From: Parapristionchus giblindavisi
Lineage: Eukaryota; Nematoda; Chromadorea; Rhabditida; Diplogasteridae
Direction of reading: 5' to 3'
NCBI GenBank assembly: GCA_943737045.1
Contig: CALSFV010000348.1
Span: 1 to 64,000, forward strand
DNA: 64,000 nt
Part shown: in pieces, positions 55,381-64,000 of the stretch
Numbering within the stretch: the first letter of the stretch is position 1
How the letters are laid out: the number at the start of each line of letters is the position of its first letter
Program-made: the position numbers and the translations under genes
Notes under the pieces: model-generated
What the model saw: the letters and a program-made list of their open reading frames with translations, nothing else
The model's database searches: none
What the model was told of the DNA's origin: nothing

Positions 55381-58070
55381 TCGCTCTGGCGCCGTTGTCG
55401 CCCCGCCCACTTTCTGTGGTCCCACCCCCTTTACCCTCCTCTACCCGCATGCATGATGTAGTGAGTACACGCATATACCTACGACGAGCCTGGCCCCGCC
55501 CCCATTTTGATTACTGTATCTGACTTGTTGATTTTGTAGTTGTTCTAGTGACCAATTCTACCGTAGTTGCACGATCGCCTTTGTTAGTAGACCCCTCTGC
55601 ATCTTCTGTCTTATATCCAATCTGAACTATCTCTTCTCTCAGCTCTTACTTTCTCCCTATGCACATTATGACATCGTTTTGTAGATCGATTGGTATTATT
55701 GCCGATAGATAGTAGTAGTGTGGCTTGAATCACGCCGAATGAGAATGTGCGTATCTATAGTAATACTGCTATTGCTAATACTACTGTATGTTGTTTAGTC
55801 GTTGTTGTTCATGTTTGTTGGCACACATCTTAGGCTTGTTTCTCTCTATTCACTATTCACTATCACCCATCCTCATCGTCTACCACGTTGTTGTTGTTTG
55901 TTTTCGCCCCCGCCTGTCTCTGTTGTTGGCCTCCCACGACCGTCATTTATCATTGATCGACGCCAGGTCGTAGTATCGATTGAGCTATCTATCCAATTTA
56001 TCGATTGATCTATTCAATTTATCGATTGTCCTATCCAATTTGCACCACCCACACACTTACACACCACACACTTTTTCTAGGTTGCGCTACGCGGGTCATA
56101 CACACTTTTTAGTGCGGGACTTGTTTCCAGTAGGCACTTGGAACCGTTAATCCCCCCAAAACCTATCCTATCCAATTCAGACTAGACTCTAGTTTGTGAC
56201 TCGGCCCCCTTTCCACCTGTTTCCTACCGTACTCCTAGAACAATCAACTACCACCCACTTTCACTGTATCGATCAACTTACTCCAATCGCACTGTCCCAC
56301 CGTAAGTAATCAATCAATCAATACAAGATAGTAGATCATCCACTCCCATTGACTTCCTGACCCCTCAGCCCTTTCTGATCATCAGAACATACACACAAAC
56401 ACACTCAAAACCAGTATCTCCTCAATTCTCTTCTATTCGTCACTTTTTTTGCTCGCTCCACCACTAACAACAATGATTATATACAATGCCACACACACAC
56501 AATTAGTAGATACCCCCGGTGTAGAATTCCTTCTCAAACACAATCCGCACACATTTAGACAGTCATTAAATTGCATTTTAGTTTTGATTTCAAGCCCAGT
56601 ATGCCTACCGTACCACCTCGAGCCTCCTACCAATCTTTGTTCACAATCGAGATACCCTGTGCACCCCTCCCCAACTTTTTCCATCCACTCAATCAATCGA
56701 TCCAATTACCAGACACGTTGACACACACTACACACCCGCCGTCCTCTCATGCGCCTACCGTATACCATTCACACCGTCTACCACACCACCACGAATCCGT
56801 TATAGTACAGTATGCTCACCATACTGTCTATCTCTCAATGGTAATCCCCGACGCTCGATCGCTGCTAGTTTCTTGCTGCTTCATTGTACGATTGGGCCAG
56901 AGATTATTCCCCCGTATGCCCCGCCCACTCTCACTCTCTCATCTCTGATGCATTCTCTTGTCAGACTCCACTACTATTCTTGTGTTCCTACCGTACCTTA
57001 TCCTATACCGTATACCGTACATACACACAAACACCACAATACAATCCCGCTGATCAGCATCATTGCTTACTATACTATCGATCGATCGTACTTACAGTAC
57101 ACTCTGCGTAGTACTGTAGTCCTTGTCAGTCTTCCCTGTCTCATCTCTCCCGCAAGCGGTACATATCTCTCTCTGTCTTTATCTATCTATCTGTCTCTCA
57201 GACCTTCACCACCACCAATATATACCATAAACCCCAGCCCCCGTTTGTCCACGAGAGAGATCATAATCCCAATCAATCAATAATTATCTCCTTGTTAGGA
57301 GCAGTTAATCGATAACGGAGAAGCTACCGTATCTCCGCGTCCCTCTCCCTGAATATAAGGCCTCGGCACACTGATGCCTGCCTGAAAAGTTGATTTATCG
57401 ATTGTCAAAGCATGTCCCATTTTACTGATGTCCCGCCCTTCATGTTGGCCAGAATATTGGTCCATCTCCGTGCATGCCCTTTGTTGCACCCAACGATACC
57501 GTAATCTTTATCAAGATACCGTACTATCCCCCCCTGATCCCCATCGCTGTAGTCTTGTTTATTCATTTTCCTTTTTTCGTATATTCTTTCCTTTTTTATA
57601 TACCTTTACAACACATATATATCTATCTTGTGGTTTCTCTCGCTTCTCTTAATAATTCCTAAAAGTTTTGCTTGTTCTAAAGTTTCTCTATTCGTTTTCA
57701 ATTTTAGAGTATTCATGTCCTATCTATTTTTCGCTCTATCTCTCTTTTGGGCCTCGATGATTTTTTTCTACCTTCTTTCGTCTTTTCTCGGCCTTTCTCT
57801 CGGAATGTATTCGTTTCGCCCCCAACTTTTCCCCATCCCTCAGCCCCGTCCCCTTTACTTCATGTTGCCGATGATAAAGATTTTTAAAATTATTATTTTT
57901 TGTATCGATCGATTTTTCATGTTAAAAATGCGTTGAAGGAATCGCAAATGAACTACCTGAAATCTGAGTTGAGGTAGCAAAGTGGAGATGTATTGCAATT
58001 ATTGTATGCTTGTATTTATTGATCGGTACCGTAGTTACCGTATGCCGATATGTTTATTGATTGATTCGGT
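55381..58070. other. RGG-gene 3' flank and CT-rich spacer
   Basis: Holds the second copy of the 67-bp repeat (about 55494-55562) and long pyrimidine-rich, microsatellite-like sequence (CACAC, ATCGATTG and CTACCGTA words). No splice-compatible coding exon was found on either strand. Confidence 0.5.
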
Positions 58071-58077
58071 CTACAGT

Positions 58078-59209
58078 ATGACATCGGCGGCAGCAGCTAC
58101 CGCGACAGCATCGGCGCCCATTAGGGCAGAGATCACTGGGCCGCCGCCAAGTGGTTAGTATTCATTATTTTGAAGGAATATGCATCGTCACATTATCCTT
58201 ACGTGCCTACGCCGTAACCTCCAACGACGGAGACACAGCGGAGGCGTAGGCACGTAAGGCAAATGTAACGATGCATTAAGCGGAATACTATGAAATACAT
58301 GGACATTGAATGAGGGATTGTTGAGTAAATAAATACTTTTAAAAATGTAAAACGAAAAAAAATTACACGATTCAAACTCATGTAGACTGTGAAAGTGAGG
58401 GAGTGTTAAAGTAGTTTAGGGCTTTAGTTTGTGTCAAAATCATCTGGAAATCGTCGTTATGGGTAGCTCAATCGATTGCTTGCTTTTCATGTTTACTACA
58501 ATAATAATAATAATAATAATAATAATATATTGCAATAATACTATTAACAGGCGCGGCCGCCCTCATCCTCTCGGGCGATCGTGATGACGCCTCGGATCGC
58601 TTCGTCATCCCCGGTCATCCGGTTAGCACGACGACGGGATTCATGCGGTAGGTCGTTGCTGCATTTATAATATATATCATAGGTCGAAAAGTATGTTACA
58701 AAGTACCGAGCCTGACCGGATTTTGAGCCAAAATTTCACAAAAATCGAAAAACCTGACCGGATTTTGAGCCAAAATTTCACAAAAATCGAAAAACCTGAC
58801 CGGATTTTGAGCCAAAATTTCACAAAAATCGAAAAATCTGACCGGATTTGAGCCAAATTTGCCAAAAATCGAAAAACCTGACCGGATTTTGAAAACCGAT
58901 AACCTAGCTATACGACCTATGATATATATATATTATATTTATTTCACTTTAGCGAACAAATTTTGTGAAATGAGAGATGAAGAATTGTAAAATGAAATTG
59001 TGATTATTGAATGGTGATAATCAATTATATCGGGTTCTCAAGGGGCTCGATGATATAGAAGGGGGCATGAAACGGGAAATCAACATTTTTTTAAATTGCT
59101 GTTGTTGTTGTTGCTGTTATTATTATTATTATTATTATTATTGTTATTATCATTATTATTATAATTATAATTTTTATTATTATTATTATTATTATTATCG
59201 TTATTATTA

Positions 59210-59242
<33 letters not shown>

Positions 59243-59595
59243 TTCAGTGGCCACGGTACCTTCACTCGTGACGGTGAACTGATCGCAACGCTCGCCGGCA
59301 GTGTGCAGCAGGTCAACCGACTCATCACGGTTAAGCCCGTCAAGTCGAGGTATACGGTAGCCCCGTTTATCGATTGAATGTGCCTGCACAGTATTGATTG
59401 ATGTATGGACCATATTGTTCTTCAGATACAGTGGCAAATGTAACAACGCATTAAGAGCATTATTGATTGATTGTGTCTGCATAGTATTTATTGATTGATT
59501 TATGGACCCCTAATAATATTTCGTTCAGATACAATGGCGAGGTGGGCGACGTGGTGGTCGGCCGAGTGGTGGACGTGCAGCAGAAGAGATGGAAG
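58078..59595 (+). CDS. exosc2: Exosome subunit Rrp4/EXOSC2, N-terminal part
   Basis: Four exons: 58078-58153, 58551-58647, 59248-59349 and 59529-59595, 342 nt (114 aa), in frame with proper splice sites. Start ATG lies one base after a CTACAG acceptor, consistent with trans-splicing. The signature order of Rrp4 is present: VIPGHPVSTTTGFMRGHGT at about 45-63, then TRDGELIATLAGSVQQVNRL, ITVKPVKSRYNGEVGDVVVG and the start of the S1 domain, ending VVDVQQKRWK. Rrp4 forms part of the S1/KH cap of the RNA exosome, guiding RNA into the ring. A full protein is about 290-300 aa; the rest of the S1 domain and the KH domain are missing. After a normal donor (AAG|GTGAGT at 59596) no further exon is seen to 64000, so the next intron exceeds 4.4 kb or the gene is interrupted. 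Confidence 0.93.
58187..58274. repeat. Hairpin element in EXOSC2 intron 1
   Basis: An 88-bp inverted repeat: GCATCGTCACATTATCCTTA then CGTGCCTACGCC on the left, GGCGTAGGCACG then TAAGGCAAATGTAACGATGC on the right. The terminal GTTACATTTGCCTTAC word is shared with the outer termini of the nested cluster at 22282-23724. Confidence 0.85.
58675..58925. mobile_element. TIR element with internal 42-bp tandem repeats, EXOSC2 intron 2
   Basis: Ends CATAGGTCGAAAAGTATG / TATACGACCTATG. Between them are about five tandem units with GACCGGATTTTGAGCC, AAAATTTCACAAAAATCG and AAAAACCT. Single-unit relatives occur at 36525-36645 and 41375-41450. Confidence 0.8.
59098..59241. repeat. (TTG)n/(ATT)n compound microsatellite
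   Basis: TTG triplets pass into about 40 interrupted ATT triplets immediately before the EXOSC2 exon 3 acceptor (59247). Similar ATT/AAT runs lie at 29584-29627, 41600-41652, 49633-49672, 52928-53005, 54059-54081 and 58498-58526, often within 50 bp of an exon. Confidence 0.9.
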
Positions 59596-60527
59596 GTGAG
59601 TGTCTGTCATATTCCCTGGATCACTTATTGGTGGAGCTTTCACTGTTCATGGGGTGGTTGAAACGCGAAAGCAACTGGTTATTGCAACAATTGAAAAGAC
59701 AAACAGTGAATTTTACAAATCATGCAAATGTACTCAATACTAGTTATTGCTAGAGGAACACTGTTCCGGCGTTCTTGACAGAGTACCTCTACTCAATGGT
59801 GTTGGCCATAATACATTTTCGGTACCCTCGCCGTTATAATCATATAGTGGGTCGAATTTCGAAATAGGGTGATTTACAAAATTTGTTTGTTTTTTTTTCT
59901 CTCGTTAAAATAGCTTCAATTTTAGCTTTGTTTCCCTTCAAGTAACCAGAAAAACAGCCTTATATAGTTGGTTAATCCTCGTATTGCGAGGGTATGACAA
60001 TGTATGGTTGGTCATCTTCAGTAGAACGCCCATTGAGTTGGATATTATAGAATTAAAACTGTCCGAACACTACAAATTCCGCTTTTTGCCGCGCAATACT
60101 CAGTCTCCGCCCACTTCTTCTCGCGACATACCTTTTTTCTCTTATTTTATCGAATTTATGGCGTTTCCTGATCATTTCACAGGACTTTCAATAAAAATAT
60201 AATTATATGCATTGAAAAAACGTTCGAAAAAACCTTCCGAAAATTTGGAGTGCGTTTTTCTCAACGGTGGAGAAGTTTACTAAATTCGGCATTTGGCGCG
60301 GTGTGTGCAAAACTTTTGTAATTCTATAATATCAAAAAAGATCACTTTATCGCCGCTTACCGGGCCATGGGGTGGAAGTACGTATGGCAACTGATGAAGA
60401 TACAATTCTTTATTATAAACACAACACAAACAAATTGAAATAAAATTATAAACAACACGAGAGAAATACTATCAACAATAACATCATATACCTATATTTA
60501 TCAAAAAAAATAAATTTTAATAACATC

Positions 60528-61077
60528 CTAAGGACTATATCTGGAACAGAAATCACAGGCAAAATTATTCGCTTCATCGTACGTGAAAGTTGGTCTATCG
60601 TGTATTTCACTATTGCCACCTTGAAAGAATACTCCCAACAATCCCGTAATTTGTCTTTCTTTTTTCTGATTGAAAAAAACCATTTTCGAATCCTCGGGCA
60701 AATTTACAGTTGATGAGCAAGCAGAGAGATAGAATAAAGGGTGCGCGGCTTCTGAAAATGAAAGCAATATTAGAAAACAAAGTAAAGCTTATCGAATGAA
60801 TGATGCTCTACAACGGTCAACATCCCAAAATTTTTGTATTATTATTTTGGAGGAACTGAGCGTTACTCCATACTTTTGGAACATATGATACTCGAAAAAT
60901 CCAGTTACTGAATTAGGAAAATCGGTAATTGGGATCAATAATTGCGTTCTTTTGGAATGAACTAGTCAAATTCTCTCAATAATCAATTGAGCTATTTTGC
61001 AAACTACTTGTTCATGTAAATGTGAGTATACAAAGACTTACAGCTCGATCTGCTCCACTCTTATTATTAGCTTCCAT
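60528..61077 (-). CDS. Possible small gene of unknown function
   Basis: Uncertain. A last exon candidate at 60751-60528 follows TTTTCAG and encodes about 74 residues (including SSTVNLPEDSKMVFFNQKKE and DEANNFACDFCSRYSP, stop). A first exon candidate at 61077-61042 starts with ATG, encodes MEANNKSGADRA and has a perfect donor GTAAGT. A middle exon after CTAATTCAG (about 60945-60830) has two open frames, but none joins both neighbours cleanly. I recognise no family. If real, it lies on the opposite strand within or after the EXOSC2 gene. Confidence 0.3.
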
Positions 61078-61424
61078 TTTCTTATTTCGAATTATTCATT
61101 ATTTATTTATGCACATCCTTCGTATAGAGCAGGTTGCTAACGTCGATGTATATAGGACACCTGCAAGTATGAAGATAATGGCTAATGATAATAATGATGA
61201 TGATGAAGACGGAAACATGACTAGGATGCACAGAAACGAACAAAGTTCGAGTGTTTTAACAGTAAAAGATGAGAGACTGATGCGCGTATCGTAGGAAAAG
61301 TAATCAGACCTAATCAAGATTAGCTGTGGAAGCTAACGTCTGTTTTTCCAACAGTCTGCACTCTCGCTAGATCCGCTAGAACTATCAACTACTATTGCCA
61401 CGAGTAATAGCAGCTACATTAGTA

Positions 61425-61520
61425 GATAGTGAGAGAGGGGGGCGAGAGAAAGAGAGAAAAAGAGAGAGGTAGAGAGATGAGATAGAGAGGGAGGAAAAAG
61501 ATGAAAGGGAACAGAAGTCA
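61425..61520. repeat. GA-rich tract
   Basis: AGAGAGAGG and GAGAGAAAGAG words. Surrounding DNA to 62140 has no recognisable gene. A short perfect hairpin, GTGCGTAATTCCCGC / GCGGGAATTACGCA, sits at about 62130-62162. Confidence 0.6.
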
Positions 61521-62142
61521 AGGAATCAAGGAAAGGTCAAATTAAATAGAAATCTGTGAAAGGAACATGTAATCGTACTAAGAAGATTACTATTATAAAT
61601 TGCATAATTAGTGAATAGTAAGGGCGAGATTCACTGTTTAGGCCATTAGGTTCTAGACAAAGTAAGCAATGAATATAAGATGATGATGTATAAGAATGAG
61701 AGATACGATGGGAGCCATTACATATTAGAAAAATATAGCAGAAGGGGGGATAAAGAACGGCAAAATTAACATTTCCTCCTTTGCCTAGTGAAAATGACAG
61801 GAATGAAATAGCGACTTTGTCTTCGATTCTGACTCGGTCGGTTGTTCCGCAAATGCGCACACTCGCCCCACCCCTTCCAGTTCCTCTGCCAGAGGGCCTG
61901 GAAGAGGGGAGGAAAAACCATGAGAAGGGATAAGAGATAGCGATAACGAAATAATGAGTGAGTGAGTAGAGTGAGGGGTGAGAGTGGATTGTTGGGTCAA
62001 AGATGCGTAATGGATACTATCCACTAGGGTTGCCGTTGCGTAAGCGTAGGCGAATTTACCGCGCCCTCTTCCCATCTCTTGCCCCTCTCTCGTCATTTCC
62101 CGCACGAGAGAAGAGAGACTGCCAGAGGGTGCGTAATTCCCG

Positions 62143-64000
62143 CACCTTTGCGGGAATTACGCAATCTATCTCACCCCTCCCGTTCCCTCTCCTTATTCTC
62201 TCTTCACTCCAGCCGCCTCACATTGAGGCACCCCCATTGAGGCACGTTTGAAGATATATCTAACTCCCCTCTAATCTGAGAGCTTAGCAGTCATCAGCAA
62301 AGTTGTTGCTCACATCAATCTGATTCTGATTCTTTTTGGATGAGGCGATACGATCAAAACAAACAAAATTACATTCGTTCTTCGGTTTCAGAGAGAAATC
62401 GAAAGATTAACATTCAAAATAAGTATTGTTATGGACAGTTAAATTTCTCTCAATGATCAGAGGAGTCAGATTTCCCTAAATATTGATTATGCGTGTCATT
62501 TTCCCTATTTCCCATTTCAATGATTTATTGAGTCGAGAGGGACATTTTTCACCTTTCATTGTCCACTCTTCCGCTCCCGTCGCGCTGCTCGTTGTGAGTT
62601 TCATTATGTCAGAACAATAACACTTCACATACAGTAAGATATCGTACATCGAAAAATCATTGGATGATGATTTATCTGAACCATTCTGAATGGTTCTAGC
62701 AGATCAAACGCGATTATGGCCGAATGGGGCATTTTTACGCTCTCTCTTTCTTTTCATTATTTTTCTTTCACTCTAATCTAGTTAGTCTGCGAAAATCGCA
62801 ATTTAATATTGTGTTTCTCATAAAATCATCATTTTTATTTATTAATAAATCGTTCCGATGAAAAGTTTTTGGGGTCTACCGATTTCCCGGCGATTCTCGC
62901 GGACTAACTAGATTAGAGTGAAAGAAAAATAATGAAAAGAAAGAGAGAGCGTAAAAATGCCCCATTCGGCCATAATCACGTTTGATCTGCTAAAACCATT
63001 CAGAATGGTTCAGATGAATCATGATCCAATGATTTTTCGATGTACGATATCATCGGATACATTGCCCAAGAATGTGTTTATCGAGTGAATCGAGATGACT
63101 ATGTTTTATAATGAAATTCGATCTCTCAGAATCAGTCTGTGTTTAGGATCATTCAATCAAATCTGGGACTTTTTTAATATTTTAAATTCTTGACAACATT
63201 TGACAAAACTAAACAGGAATCTCAATTTATCATTTTACGGCCTTGATGAAGTATTATGTAAGACTTTTTAGTGTGGATCTGTTTGACTTCGCAAAATTTG
63301 GATCATGGCATTATTCAGATTGCATAACTGATATTCGGCAGGATTTTCTCTATAATACAGCGTTTACAGCTTATTATCAAGTCATGGCACCATAATTTTC
63401 CCGTTTCAGAATTCTGTTGATTGCGTTGATGACTGTTTTTATCATTGTTCGAATAAAAATCATGGGCTTTAATAAAGTAAAAAGTTTAAAAAAAATATTA
63501 TTGATCCGTTAAAAAAAGTTATTTATCTCAATTTTTTGAGAAAAATTATTTAAAAATGGTTTTGATTAAAAAAACGATTGAAAGTAAAACATCTCGATTC
63601 AATCGATGAACACTCAGTTAGTGTGCCTAATCTAGGAACATTCTAGGATACTGTATCCGATGATTGCTTACGGCAAATCTGATTCCTCTGACCATTGAGA
63701 TAAACTCAATTGTCCAACACAATATTTATTTTGAATGGTAATCGTTTCGATTTCTCTCTGAAACCGAAGAACGAATGTAATTTTGTTTGTTTTGATCGTA
63801 TCGACTCATCCACAAAAGAATCAGAATCAGATCGATGTGAGCTACAACGTTGCTGTTGACTGCTAAGCTCTCAGATTAGAGGGGAGTTAGATATATCTTC
63901 AAAGGTGCCTCAATGGGGGTGCCTCAATGTGAGGCGGCTGGAGTGAAGAGAGAACAAGGAGTGGGGACGGGAGGGGTGAGATAGAGTGCGTAATTCCCGC
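62143..64000. mobile_element. Large nested palindromic element, cut by the window end
   Basis: The left arm (about 62143-62480) is the near-identical inverse of the right arm (about 63655-64000); shared blocks include CTTCACTCCAGCCGCCTCAC, GGCACCCCCATTGAGGCAC and AAACAAACAAAATTACATTC. Inside is a second inverted repeat, about 62618-62785 with 62905-63062 (arms TCTAATCTAGTTAGTC / GACTAACTAGATTAGA and GGCATTTTTACGCTCTC). The interior 63150-63560 shares diverged but colinear blocks with 23300-23600. No transposase frame is visible. Confidence 0.8.

Noticed and set aside
61022..61294. Plus-strand 90-aa frame with a hydrophobic start
   Set aside because: No splice context, no family resemblance, and it overlaps the candidate first exon on the other strand.
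1..64000. CRISPR array, rRNA genes, viral or prokaryotic insert
   Set aside because: The tandem repeats lack spacer structure, no rRNA core sequence was seen, and all recognisable genes are intron-rich animal genes.

Overview
The window is animal nuclear DNA, and I read it as a nematode chromosome segment. Genes are cut into many short exons (mostly 30-180 bp) with GT-AG introns ending in TTTCAG-like acceptors. The gene content fits a nematode (a Patched-related PTR protein, a MATH-BTB protein), and words such as TACCGTA and TACTGTAG recur between exons. The very small exons suggest a diplogastrid such as Pristionchus, but that is inference. Exon models were built by hand from splice sites, reading frame and protein family knowledge. 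For the five genes modelled end to end, summed exon lengths are divisible by three.

Layout. 1-7470: gene-free, GA/CT-rich simple repeats with scattered hairpin repeats. 7492-16140 (+): a 31-exon Patched-related protein. 16141-17340: 3' flank. 17342-18132 (-): a truncated MECR (enoyl-ACP reductase) relic. 18133-25340: repeat-rich DNA holding a MATH-BTB gene (20397-25035, -) that appears damaged. 25657-27698 (-): a complete PLPP6-type lipid phosphatase. 28620-42831 (-): the splicing factor SLU7 in 20 exons. Its 5.1-kb intron 7 contains a complete tau-tubulin-kinase-like gene on the opposite strand (35979-40402, +). 42832-43873: a 1-kb divergent intergenic region. 43874-55380 (+): a 21-exon Q-rich, RGG-rich protein I do not recognise. 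55381-58077: CT-rich spacer. 58078-59595 (+): the first four exons of the exosome subunit Rrp4/EXOSC2. The rest is not visible; the window ends in what looks like a very long intron or a broken gene containing a possible small minus-strand gene and a large nested palindrome (62143-64000).

The genes do not form an obvious pathway. Three of them (SLU7, EXOSC2, probably the RGG protein) act on RNA. The most unusual material is non-coding. A heptamer repeat, AAAGATC, fills many introns of PTR, PLPP6 and the kinase. Several families of short inverted-repeat (MITE-like) elements sit in introns and spacers, at least two with TTAA at their ends. Some elements are nested inside one another. No transposase, CRISPR array, rRNA or intact tRNA gene was seen.
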